DNA of 64,000 nucleotides. Origin: Halanaerobium hydrogeniformans (lineage in GTDB: Bacteria; Bacillota; Halanaerobiia; Halanaerobiales; Halanaerobiaceae). The stretch is taken from assembly GCF_000166415.1 (NCBI RefSeq), contig NC_014654.1, forward strand, positions 1,426,001 through 1,490,000, given 5' to 3'. Each line of letters starts with the position of its first letter. Within the stretch, counting starts at the first letter, position 1. Shown one piece after another: positions 1 through 7,655 of the stretch. The notes below the pieces were generated by a model. That model was given only the letters and a program-made list of their open reading frames with translations. It was not told where the DNA came from and did not search any database. A program made the translations under genes and the position numbers.

Positions 1-290
1 GCATGGATGATACTTGCTAGTATCTGCACATCTTCTGCACTAAAACTTCCTCTTTTTTCAATATCATCTCTATTAATATTGATTTCTGGACTGGAACTAT
101 TTCTGCTTCTGCTGCTACCAAAGGCAACTAATAAAAAAACTAAACCAAGGCCAGTATAAAGGTCTTCTTTATCAATTGAGCTTGATGCTCTCGCCCTATT
201 TACCGGATAAAGAATAGGAATAAATATACTATTAATAATCAAGATGAAACTCAAGCCTATAATAATTTTTTTAAAGGATATTTTTTGCAT
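1..290 (-). CDS. Exported protein, N-terminal part only; probable SleB-type cell wall hydrolase
   Basis: An open frame starts at the ATG at 290-288, behind a GGAG ribosome site, and runs without a stop off the left edge of the window, giving 96 codons. The product starts with a positively charged, hydrophobic segment (about residues 7-30) that could be a signal peptide or anchor. A second hydrophobic stretch follows near residues 52-60, then a Ser/Arg-rich linker. The last visible residues, DVQILASIIHA, resemble the start of the SleB hydrolase domain; the complete SleB protein at 60233-61159 has ELNLLARAVYGEARGE at the equivalent place. It is the last visible gene of the ExbB-ExbD-TonB operon, 42 bases after the SLH gene. 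The SleB call rests on about 11 residues and is an inference; the catalytic region lies outside the window. Confidence 0.5.
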   Translation of the reverse strand, partial: MQKISFKKIIIGLSFILIINSIFIPILYPVNRARASSSIDKEDLYTGLGLVFLLVAFGSSRSRNSSSPEININRDDIEKRGSFSAEDVQILASIIH

Positions 291-332
291 TATGTCTTCT
301 CCTTTTTAAAAGCCTGTTTTAGACTAGTATAT

Positions 333-1022
333 TTATAAAATTAGAGCCAATAATGCAAGGCCACCAATTATATAGCCAGTATTAATTGAATCTAATCCAG
401 CTCTTCCTCTTAAATCAGCATCTTCAGGATCAACACCAGATTCGAGTTGAGCAACTCTAGTTTCTAAATCTTCAATTCTTGATAAACTCATTTGCTGTCT
501 TTCTTGAATATCAACAAAAGTTTCATCACCTTCAAGCTGTTCTTCTAAACTGGCTAAAGTTTCAATCTGATTAGACATTACTGTTAACTCTTCCTTGAGA
601 TCAGATACTCTTATGTTAACATCTGAAATATCTTCATCTTGAATTTTATTTTGATCTTCAATTTCATTAATTCTGTCTTCAAATTCTCTTTGGTTTTGAG
701 CTACAGCTACCAATTCATCTCTAAATTCAAGTGAAAGTTCTCTAATTATATCAACATCTTCTTCAGTAAGTTCTCCTCCACCAGCTACCATATTATCAAG
801 CATGTTAGCTATAATTTCAGCTAACTCATATCTTGTAACACTTTCGTCACCATCGAAATCTTCACCTGCATATAAGCTCAAATAACCTCTTTCAGCTAGA
901 GTTTGAACACTATCATAAGCCCAGTGATCTCTTGGAACATCTTCAAATTCCTGGGCTGCTGCTCCAAAACTAAAGATAAAAGTGAAGATTAAAGCTAAGA
1001 TAATTATATTTTTTATTTTCAT
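333..1022 (-). CDS. SLH-domain coiled-coil envelope protein with C-terminal hydrophobic segment
   Basis: 229 residues. Residues 1-23 form a signal peptide ending in AAA-Q. One S-layer homology repeat follows (about 25-75, with FEDVPRDHWAYDSV and VTRYELAEIIANML). Residues about 80-198 are highly charged and predicted to form a long coiled coil. The last 15 residues (IIGGLALLALIL) are hydrophobic and end the protein. SLH domains bind pyruvylated cell-wall polymers, and in diderm Firmicutes SLH proteins of the OmpM type tie the outer membrane to peptidoglycan. Those proteins carry a beta-barrel after the coiled coil; this one has only a short hydrophobic tail. The ATG lies behind GGAGGAA inside the end of the upstream gene, two bases away, so the two are co-translated. 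Role inferred: an envelope spacer or tether working with the TonB system encoded just upstream. Confidence 0.8.
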   Translation of the reverse strand: MKIKNIIILALIFTFIFSFGAAAQEFEDVPRDHWAYDSVQTLAERGYLSLYAGEDFDGDESVTRYELAEIIANMLDNMVAGGGELTEEDVDIIRELSLEFRDELVAVAQNQREFEDRINEIEDQNKIQDEDISDVNIRVSDLKEELTVMSNQIETLASLEEQLEGDETFVDIQERQQMSLSRIEDLETRVAQLESGVDPEDADLRGRAGLDSINTGYIIGGLALLALIL

Positions 1023-1024
1023 AT

Positions 1025-3019
1025 TTATTCTTCCTCCTCAATAATATTTCTCAGCATAATTTCTATTTCATTATTGTCAGCATTTACTAAAGATAAATTT
1101 TCTATCTCAATATTTCCAATACTGTCAGATCTTTTTCTAAAGTGGACTGTTGCTATAACACCATTGAAGTGATCATAAGGTAATTCCTGTTCAAACCTTA
1201 ATTTACCAGCTTCAACTCTTTCTGGCCTATTAAAAGGCAGTAGATTATTTTGTCCAATAAAGAAGTCTCCACGAGAAACATGGCTTAAAATTAGGCTTTC
1301 ACTATCAAAAGCAAAATCAAAGTCCATTGTTTCAGCTTCACCAATATTGGCCGCAACTATATCTACAGAAAAATAGTTTTGGTCACGCTGACCTGGATTT
1401 TCTCTTAAATATATAAGGGGACTTAATTCAGGTAATTCTATTTCTTCAACAATTGTTTTTTCATATTCATTAATCCCACTTACTTTAACTGCAAATGGTA
1501 ATGTGCCATCTACCCTTAATGCTTGAATTAACCAGTTAACATTTAGACTTTCATCAGAATCTAAGATACCTAAATGTTTAGTTAATTTTTCACTAGCAGC
1601 AGCATCGAGACCAGGTGCTAAAATCAATTCAGCTTCTACTCCGTATAAAGCAGTCTCACCAACATTGCTGATATTTGCCTGAACTTTAAATGGATTTGGA
1701 TCTAATTTGCCATCTACAGCTTCAACCTCTTCCATTAAGCTTATATCTGCCTCTAATATAGGTGGTCCTAAAAACTCAACAAGTCTTTCGACCTCGTTAG
1801 AATCAGTGTTATCTGCTTCTACAATAACTCTATATGTCATATCTTCAGGTATTTCTCCATAATCTTTAGGTCTTACATTCCAGTTTATCTGACTAATACT
1901 TCCAGCTTCCATATCTCCAAGCTCTCTGCTAGTATTATTAGCTTCAAAACCATCAGGCAATTCAATATTTGCCCTTACATTTTCAGCCTCAATTTCAGAT
2001 GTATTTTCAAGATAAGCTACAACCGGAAAACTCCTTTTGTTTTCATTAAAGGTAACTTCTGCAGGAGATGTTACACCCAATGATAAAATACCGGGGACAA
2101 TAGTAATACCACCCAATCCATAATTACTGATAATAGTTTTGCTTTCACCAGCTTCAAGGATTTCAGGAACCCAATACATTGCCATTGCACTATCTATTTC
2201 AAATTCTCCTCGGCGGATAAATTCTTCACCTGGATTGAAATCAAAATCCCAGACCCCATCTGCCAGACTCCCCCAGTCTGAAAAATAGACTCGATCCGGG
2301 GTTGTAACATTTGGACCAATCAGAGTTCCCTGAGAAGTGACCTGTGGATTAGATATACTATCAAAAGCCTGCCAAAAAGTTTCTAATTGTTTGTCATAAT
2401 ATAATGTGTCTGTTGAAATAGTATCTTCTCCAAGTCTAAAAGGTGCTCCATCATTTTCACCTAACATAGTATCAATCATCAGACGGAGTCCAACTTTTTC
2501 TTCTTCATCACCTTCATTGATAATTCTATATTTTATTTGTGCAGTATCTGCTAAACCGGTGGTAGAACTTCTAACAATAGATAATATCTGCTCTACAACA
2601 ATATTATCAAATTGAGTTTTGGTAACAATTTGACCATCTTCAAGAGTTGGTTCTTGAATAACCTCACCATACTTGGCATCTTTACCAGCTCTTCTTTGTG
2701 TCTGCCCACCAAAAACATATTTTTCATCATTTAACCAGAGAGTTGTATAAGAAGTCCAGGGATTTGGTCTTCCATAAATTAAGGGTTTATTCATATCATC
2801 TTCCCTTAACGGAGCACCCCCGGTTGTTTCAACAGCAAATCTTCCCATAGCATTATCATTTTGATTCACTACAATTACTATATATTCATTACCAAAACGC
2901 AAATTATTATGTTCATCAACAGTACTAAAAGTATCATTTTGAGCATTTAAATTTACATTTATGATAAATAGAAATGTAATTACAGTTATAAAAATAAGTA
3001 TTTTTTTATATATTTTCAT
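1025..3019 (-). CDS. Large exported protein with Ig-like domains and a C-terminal cohesin-like domain
   Basis: 664 residues with a signal peptide (about 1-27, ending LNAQ). The N-terminal half (about 40-310) is a beta-rich region I cannot assign to a named family. Two Ig/CARDB-like sandwiches follow (about 320-420 and 440-530), recognisable from phrases such as YLENTSEIEAENVRANIELP. Residues about 535-655 resemble a cohesin-type domain: VSRGDFF near the middle and a late VNADNNEIEI strand. There is no transmembrane or sortase segment. The gene lies between tonB (9 bases) and the SLH gene (2 bases), and its ribosome site GGAGGTG lies in the last codons of tonB. Inferred role: a periplasmic or surface-exposed binding protein that serves the ExbB-ExbD-TonB machine. 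The cohesin call is from motif appearance only and no dockerin partner is visible. Confidence 0.65.
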   Translation of the reverse strand: MKIYKKILIFITVITFLFIINVNLNAQNDTFSTVDEHNNLRFGNEYIVIVVNQNDNAMGRFAVETTGGAPLREDDMNKPLIYGRPNPWTSYTTLWLNDEKYVFGGQTQRRAGKDAKYGEVIQEPTLEDGQIVTKTQFDNIVVEQILSIVRSSTTGLADTAQIKYRIINEGDEEEKVGLRLMIDTMLGENDGAPFRLGEDTISTDTLYYDKQLETFWQAFDSISNPQVTSQGTLIGPNVTTPDRVYFSDWGSLADGVWDFDFNPGEEFIRRGEFEIDSAMAMYWVPEILEAGESKTIISNYGLGGITIVPGILSLGVTSPAEVTFNENKRSFPVVAYLENTSEIEAENVRANIELPDGFEANNTSRELGDMEAGSISQINWNVRPKDYGEIPEDMTYRVIVEADNTDSNEVERLVEFLGPPILEADISLMEEVEAVDGKLDPNPFKVQANISNVGETALYGVEAELILAPGLDAAASEKLTKHLGILDSDESLNVNWLIQALRVDGTLPFAVKVSGINEYEKTIVEEIELPELSPLIYLRENPGQRDQNYFSVDIVAANIGEAETMDFDFAFDSESLILSHVSRGDFFIGQNNLLPFNRPERVEAGKLRFEQELPYDHFNGVIATVHFRKRSDSIGNIEIENLSLVNADNNEIEIMLRNIIEEEE

Positions 3020-3028
3020 ATTTTTTAT

Positions 3029-3976
3029 TTACTCACCTCCTGAAATGAATTGTATTTCTCCAAGTTCAACCTCAACTTGAGTATTGTCTGAATCATCAAT
3101 ATAATATTCTACTGTAACAGGTATCCGATAAGGCTGTTGATATTCTTTAAATGTCCAGCCTCTTTCAATTGTTATTGCAGCAACTCGATCCATTGATTCA
3201 TAACCAGATGATTCTACAATATCAACTTCTCTAATTTCACCCTGCCTGGATACTTCAGCACTTAATTTAACTACACCTTCAGATCTACTTCCAACTAAAT
3301 CTTTTGGAAAAGCAGGTGCTACTATCAGATTAACTAAATCTCCTGAGGTTGGAGGAGGTGGAGGTGGTGGTTCTTCTTCAACTGCAGTTTCTTCTACAGT
3401 TTCACTTTCCTGCTCTACTTCACTTTCCTGTTGAGTTTCACTTTCTTCTTGCTCAATCTGCTCAGTATCTGATGCTGTATCCTGATCCTGATCTATTTCA
3501 ATTTCCAATTCACTTTCTTCAGCAGCTATAATTTCTTGAACCTCTTCTGCGATATCTTCTTCAATTATATCCTCAACTGCTTCTTCAGCAATTTCTTCAG
3601 ATGGCTCATCAACAATAATCTCTTCTTCTTCAATTTCAATATCTTCTTCAATCACTTGTTCTTCGATTTCTTCTTCAACCGGATCATCAACTTCATCAAT
3701 TTCTTCTTCAACCGGATCATCAACTTCATCAATTTCTTCTTCCACTACTTCCTCTTCTTCCGCTTCTGCTTCAGCTTCAGGCTCCACTTGATCTACATCA
3801 GGCAGAGAAGGTTGATAATCTACCATTTGAATATATCTATAATCACTTAATTGACCATTGCTCTGTGCACTACCATGCATAAAGCCAATTGGAATAATAT
3901 AAATAATTATCAAATGAAAGATAAGTGAAAGAATTATATATTTAAGTAATTTATTTTGATCATTTTTATTCGGCAT
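3029..3976 (-). CDS. tonB: TonB-family energy-transducing protein with an acidic linker
   Basis: 315 residues. A single N-terminal membrane anchor lies at about 11-33. Residues about 60-200 are extremely Glu/Asp-rich and include two 11-residue copies of DEVDDPVEEEI. A PPPPPPP run comes near 203-209. The C-terminal TonB fold (about 212-295) has the expected pattern: VVKLSAEVSRQGEIREVDIVESSGY, then an IERGWTFKEY-like segment and VTVEYYI, with the YP-type box diverged. TonB passes the proton-motive energy harvested by ExbB/ExbD to outer-membrane receptors. Usual TonB linkers are Pro/Lys- or Pro/Glu-rich, so an almost purely acidic linker is unusual and may suit a salty periplasm. It lies 15 bases after exbD, and the ATG follows GGATGGTGAATTT. 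The family call is firm; the cognate receptor is not in the window. Confidence 0.88.
   Translation of the reverse strand: MPNKNDQNKLLKYIILSLIFHLIIIYIIPIGFMHGSAQSNGQLSDYRYIQMVDYQPSLPDVDQVEPEAEAEAEEEEVVEEEIDEVDDPVEEEIDEVDDPVEEEIEEQVIEEDIEIEEEEIIVDEPSEEIAEEAVEDIIEEDIAEEVQEIIAAEESELEIEIDQDQDTASDTEQIEQEESETQQESEVEQESETVEETAVEEEPPPPPPPTSGDLVNLIVAPAFPKDLVGSRSEGVVKLSAEVSRQGEIREVDIVESSGYESMDRVAAITIERGWTFKEYQQPYRIPVTVEYYIDDSDNTQVEVELGEIQFISGGE
3666..3741 (-). repeat. 33-base tandem repeat within tonB
   Basis: Two identical 33-base units (3666-3698 and 3699-3731) plus the first 10 bases of a third. They keep the reading frame and encode an 11-residue acidic unit (VDDPVEEEIDE) in the TonB linker. Exact identity of the copies points to recent slippage, so linker length may vary between strains. 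Confidence 0.9.
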
Positions 3977-3991
3977 AAATTCACCATCCTG

Positions 3992-4399
3992 TTAACTGCC
4001 ATCTTTTTCTGCTGCAAGTGCAAGTCTATATATTCCAGCATCCCTCATTTGATCAATTAATGCAACTACATTATCATATCTAGTTTCTTTATCTGCGCTA
4101 ATAATTATTGTCAACTGCCCTTCATTATCCTGATTTCTTAATTCTGCTTCAGAAATAATTTGAGCTAAAGTTAATGTTTCACCCTCAAAATAATATGAAC
4201 CATCAGCATCTATTTCAACTATAAAATTCGTCTCGCTCTGATCTGTTGCAGTAACAGCAGTTGGAAGCTGCATATCAATTCCCTGAGGATTTGTTCTAAA
4301 AGTTGTAAAAAGCATAAAAAAGACAAGCAAGAAAAATATTACATCAACCATTGGTATAATATTTATTGAACTTTTCTTTTTAAGAGTACTTTTGAACAT
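3992..4399 (-). CDS. exbD: ExbD/TolR-family proton-channel subunit
   Basis: 135 residues from the chosen ATG at 4399, which follows an excellent GAGGTG site six bases away; the longer reading frame starting at 4432 has no ribosome site. The single membrane helix (IIPMVDVIFFLLVFFMLFT) contains the essential proton-carrying Asp of the ExbD/TolR family in the usual context MVDV. The remainder is the periplasmic ExbD domain ending near AAEKDGS. ExbD and ExbB form the inner-membrane motor that energises TonB. The gene overlaps the end of exbB by 20 bases and is followed by tonB, the classic order. TolR is the alternative assignment, but the adjacent TonB-type protein favours ExbD. Confidence 0.9.
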   Translation of the reverse strand: MFKSTLKKKSSINIIPMVDVIFFLLVFFMLFTTFRTNPQGIDMQLPTAVTATDQSETNFIVEIDADGSYYFEGETLTLAQIISEAELRNQDNEGQLTIIISADKETRYDNVVALIDQMRDAGIYRLALAAEKDGS

Positions 4400-5030
4400 T
4401 TTCTTCACCTCGATTATTGGAAACAACATCAATAATCTCTACCATGCTTAAATTCATATTATGGGCTTTCCTTTCTACCATATGAGAGAAATATGAATAA
4501 AAAATAGCAGTAGGTATAGCAATAATTAATCCTAAAGCAGTACTAATTAAAGCAGCAGCTATTCCAGAACTGATCTGAGCTGGATTGGCTGCTCCAGCAG
4601 CAGTTCCAAGAATATTAAAACTGCTAATAATTCCAATTACAGTACCTAAAAGACCTAAAAGTGGTGAGATCATTGCAACTACATCAAGAATTGGTAAATG
4701 CTTCTCCATTTTCTTAATCTCATCTTCACCAACTGCCTGCAGCACTTCCCGGAGCCGTGCAGGATCTTCACTATTATGAGCTAAAGCAGTTGAAATTAAT
4801 TTTGCATTTGTGCTTTTTTTACCTTTAAGCTCATTTAAAGCACTTAAAATATCTCCTTCTTCAACAAGTATTTCTATTCTCTTTATTAGTCGAAAATTAT
4901 TATCTTTATTTCTGGCAAAGAAAATTGTTTTTTCTATTATTACCGCTAAACTAAAGACCGAAGCAATTAATAGTGGTAATGTCATTGGTCCACCTAATGT
5001 AAATAAATTAAAAAAACGGGTAAAATTCAA
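4380..5030 (-). CDS. exbB: ExbB/TolQ-family proton-channel subunit
   Basis: 216 residues from a TTG at 5030, chosen because AGAGGAG lies eight bases upstream; the ATG at 5078 has no ribosome site. Three membrane helices are visible: LPLLIASVFSLAVIIEKTIFF near the N terminus, and two in the conserved MotA/TolQ/ExbB core (LPILDVVAMISPLLGLLGTVIGII and a later helix around ALISTALGLIIAIPTAIFY). The family hallmarks ISPLLGLLGTV and GLIIAIP are intact. It forms the proton-conducting complex with ExbD. The histidine kinase ends 84 bases upstream with no terminator visible between, so the two-component genes and the TonB cluster probably form one transcript. Confidence 0.9.
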   Translation of the reverse strand: MNFTRFFNLFTLGGPMTLPLLIASVFSLAVIIEKTIFFARNKDNNFRLIKRIEILVEEGDILSALNELKGKKSTNAKLISTALAHNSEDPARLREVLQAVGEDEIKKMEKHLPILDVVAMISPLLGLLGTVIGIISSFNILGTAAGAANPAQISSGIAAALISTALGLIIAIPTAIFYSYFSHMVERKAHNMNLSMVEIIDVVSNNRGEENVQKYS

Positions 5031-5114
5031 TCCGATCACTCCTCTTAAATCATTATATTTGAGTTTATTAAGTTTCATAAATTACTTTGTATATAATTAA
5101 AATTTGTATTTCAA

Positions 5115-6482
5115 TTAGACTGGGAAAATAATTTTGAAAATACTACCATTATTATTACTATCCACCTCTATTTTTGCACCATGAGCTTCAATTAATTCTT
5201 TTGTAACCGCAAGTCCAATCCCGGTTCCACCATTTTCAGAAGAACGAGATTTATCTGCTCTATAAAATCTTTCAAAAATATATGGTAAATCTTCTCTAGA
5301 AATTCCATAACCCGTATCAGAAATTTGAATAATAATATTATTATCTCTTTGGCAACTTTTAATTGTAATCTTTCCATTATCTCGGTTATATTTGACAGCA
5401 TTTTCAATTAAGTTATTTAATATTTGAATCAAGCTATCTTTATCTGCCTCAATTATTAGTTCTTTTTCCAATTCTAGATTCAATTTTATATTTTTAGATT
5501 CAATCTGCTTTAGCTTTTTTTTGCTTACATTTTTAATCAGTTTGTTAATTTCTATTTGCTCTTTCTGTAGATTAAAAATCTTATTTTGAGCTTCAGCAAA
5601 TTCTTTTAATTTCTCTATTAAAGATACCATCCTTGCAATTTCTTCTTTAAGTTCATCAAGATTTTCCTGGTTTAAAGAAATTTTGCCATCTTCAAATGCT
5701 TCAATATATCCCTTGATCGTAGTAATTGGAGTTCTTAATTCATGAGCAAGATCAGATGCCGATTCTTTACGTATTTTTTCTAATTTCACTAATTTTTCTG
5801 TCATTTGATTAAATGCTGTTATTAATTCTGCTAATTCATCATCCCCATTATTAGAAATTTTTTGGTCAAAATCACCTTCTGCTACTTTGAAAGCTGCATT
5901 TTTTAATTTGATTAAGGGTTCAGTTATTATTCTAGAGATTATAAAAGAAATAATTATTACCAGAACTATCACTATTAAAGCACTAAAGATTATAGCCTGA
6001 AAAACATTTCTTCTAAAATAATTATAAAGTTCTGAATCAATCTGCTCACGAGAGCTAACTTCCTGCCAGTATAAAGTAGCCTGAAGGCTGTCTTCAACAT
6101 AAATTTCTTCTCTTCTACTTTGTCCAGGTAGAAAATCACTTCTTTCAGTCACCATATGAGAATCTCCCATCATCCTTCTCATCATTTGATGATGTTGAGT
6201 TGGAGCAAATATTATATTGCCATCTCTGTCTTCAAGCCAGACTGGGATTCTATGGGTTCTCACAAAATTATTTAAGAGTGAGTTTATCTCATTTCTTGAA
6301 CCAGCTTCAAAGTTTTCTCTTAGCATCTCTAAGAGTTCTTCTATACTTTCCTGCTGTTGTAAGTTAATAAAATCATCAAATCTTTCTCCGATCGAATAAT
6401 TGATAAAAAGACCTACTAAAAGCATAGAGAAAACAACAAGTATTAAAAAGATTATAAATAATTTTTTACCAAGTTTAGACAT
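5115..6482 (-). CDS. Membrane sensor histidine kinase with a Met/His-rich sensor loop
   Basis: 455 residues. There are two membrane helices (about 7-29 and 163-187) with an extracytoplasmic loop of about 130 residues between them. HAMP follows (about 188-240), then the HisKA dimerisation helix with the phosphorylated His near 246 in DLAHELRTP. The ATPase domain has an N box (NLIENAVKYN) and G boxes (DTGYGISREDLPYIFERFY, GGTGIGLAV). All catalytic motifs are intact. The sensor loop has a Met/His cluster near residues 95-110 (HHQMMRRMMGDSHM), reminiscent of copper- or silver-binding loops, though metal sensing is only an inference. Its start overlaps the stop of the regulator gene as TAATG, indicating translational coupling. 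The likely targets are its own operon, including exbB-exbD-tonB. Confidence 0.92.
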   Translation of the reverse strand: MSKLGKKLFIIFLILVVFSMLLVGLFINYSIGERFDDFINLQQQESIEELLEMLRENFEAGSRNEINSLLNNFVRTHRIPVWLEDRDGNIIFAPTQHHQMMRRMMGDSHMVTERSDFLPGQSRREEIYVEDSLQATLYWQEVSSREQIDSELYNYFRRNVFQAIIFSALIVIVLVIIISFIISRIITEPLIKLKNAAFKVAEGDFDQKISNNGDDELAELITAFNQMTEKLVKLEKIRKESASDLAHELRTPITTIKGYIEAFEDGKISLNQENLDELKEEIARMVSLIEKLKEFAEAQNKIFNLQKEQIEINKLIKNVSKKKLKQIESKNIKLNLELEKELIIEADKDSLIQILNNLIENAVKYNRDNGKITIKSCQRDNNIIIQISDTGYGISREDLPYIFERFYRADKSRSSENGGTGIGLAVTKELIEAHGAKIEVDSNNNGSIFKIIFPV

Positions 6483-7159
6483 TAAATATCACCGGTAAAC
6501 TTATAACCTGCTCCGTAAACAGTGACTATATATTCATCTTTTTTTAGTTTAAGTTTTTTGCGAATATTTTTTATGTGTGTATCAATAGTTCTATCAAAAC
6601 CACTGAATTCTAAACCCATTACCTTATTCGCTAATTGTTCTCTACTTAATACTTGCCTGGCATTATTTATTAATTCCATTAATATTTTGAATTCAGTTGA
6701 GGTTAAATCACAATTATCATTATCCTGTTTAACAACCATTTCTTCTGGATATATTTTTATATTACCATCTTTTAAAGTTATTATGCTTGCTTTATTGCTG
6801 TCATTGCTTCTTCTTAGAACTGCCTTTATTCTTGCTTTAAGTTCACGAGGGCTAAATGGTTTAGTGATATAATCATCAGTTCCATAATTAAAACCATCAA
6901 TTTTATTTTCTTCACTACTTTTAGCGGTGAGCATTATAATAGGAATTTGTGAACTTTGCCTTATTTTTTGACAGACTTTTTCGCCGCTTAATTTTGGGAT
7001 CATTAAATCCAGGATTATTAAATTAAAATTATTATCGGCAAATAATTTCAGTGCTTTTTCCCCATTCTCAGCTTCATAAACCTCATAATCTTCTTCCAAA
7101 TAGGAGGTTATTATTTTTCTTATTTTATATTCATCTTCAACTATTAAAATCTTATCCAT
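6482..7159 (-). CDS. OmpR/PhoB-family response regulator
   Basis: 225 residues. The receiver domain (about 1-120) has the acidic pocket at ED (8-9), the phosphorylated Asp near 51 in LIILDLMIP, the conserved Thr in MLTAKS and Lys in YITKPFSPREL. The C-terminal winged-helix DNA-binding domain (about 130-225) ends in TVYGAGYKF, typical of the OmpR family. The ATG follows GAGGTG at good spacing. It is the first gene of the operon, with a promoter candidate 57-86 bases upstream and the spoVS terminator just beyond that. It pairs with the kinase encoded directly downstream. Confidence 0.95.
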   Translation of the reverse strand: MDKILIVEDEYKIRKIITSYLEEDYEVYEAENGEKALKLFADNNFNLIILDLMIPKLSGEKVCQKIRQSSQIPIIMLTAKSSEENKIDGFNYGTDDYITKPFSPRELKARIKAVLRRSNDSNKASIITLKDGNIKIYPEEMVVKQDNDNCDLTSTEFKILMELINNARQVLSREQLANKVMGLEFSGFDRTIDTHIKNIRKKLKLKKDEYIVTVYGAGYKFTGDI

Positions 7160-7215
7160 ATCAACACCTCAATAAAGTAAAAATATTATTGGAAACCCTT
7201 AACCATCTATTATAC

Positions 7216-7245
7216 ATTATATAACTTTTAGGGCCTATAGTACAA
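7216..7245 (-). promoter_or_regulatory. Candidate sigma-A promoter for the two-component/TonB operon
   Basis: Reading the minus strand, TTGTAC (7245-7240) is followed after 18 bases by TATAAT (7221-7216). It lies between the spoVS terminator and the start of the response regulator, as expected for the operon promoter. A second TATAAT-like hexamer lies ten bases further on, so the exact start is uncertain. Confidence 0.5.
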
Positions 7246-7254
7246 GCTTAAATT

Positions 7255-7289
7255 GAAAAAATCTGTTTGCCCGTTAAGGCAAACAGATT
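7255..7289 (-). terminator. Intrinsic terminator after spoVS
   Basis: A perfect 12-base-pair stem (AATCTGTTTGCC / GGCAAACAGATT, 6-base loop) is followed on the minus strand by five T residues. It separates the spoVS transcript from the two-component operon. Confidence 0.9.
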
Positions 7290-7298
7290 AATTAAACT

Positions 7299-7559
7299 TT
7301 ATCTTGGCTCTACAATCAATTTAATGGCTGTTCGTTCTTCACTATCTATTTCTATATCTGTAAATGCAGGAATACAGATTAGATCTACTCCACTTGGAGC
7401 AACAAAACCTCTTGCAATGGCTACTGCTTTGACACCTTGATTAATTGCTCCAGCCCCAATTGCCTGCAATTCAGCATTGCCATTCTCCCTCAAAACCCCT
7501 GCTAGAGCACCAGCAACCTTGTTTGGGCTAGAACTAGATGATACTTTTAATATTTCCAT
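7299..7559 (-). CDS. spoVS: Stage V sporulation protein S
   Basis: 86 residues and full length for SpoVS, a small, highly conserved Alba-like protein. The sequence MEILKVSSSSSPNKVAGALAG and the IGAGAINQAVKA-like and APSGVDL segments are characteristic. In Bacillus it affects asymmetric septation and spore coat assembly, but it is also kept by non-sporulating relatives, so its presence does not prove sporulation. It follows rny and ymdB, the conserved Firmicute order. The ATG has AAGGAGG 11 bases upstream and the gene ends in its own strong terminator. Confidence 0.96.
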   Translation of the reverse strand: MEILKVSSSSSPNKVAGALAGVLRENGNAELQAIGAGAINQGVKAVAIARGFVAPSGVDLICIPAFTDIEIDSEERTAIKLIVEPR

Positions 7560-7655
7560 TTCATCGATTACCTCCTTGATTGGTTATATATTTATTCCCT
7601 CTATAAATTATATATTAACCGTAAATGACACATTTTCCTGCATGAAAACAAAAAA

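Noticed and set aside
3349-3850. Plus-strand open frames opposite the acidic tonB linker.
   Set aside because: They are antisense shadows of the Glu/Asp repeats (rich in Phe, Leu and Asn), with no ribosome sites or recognisable domains.
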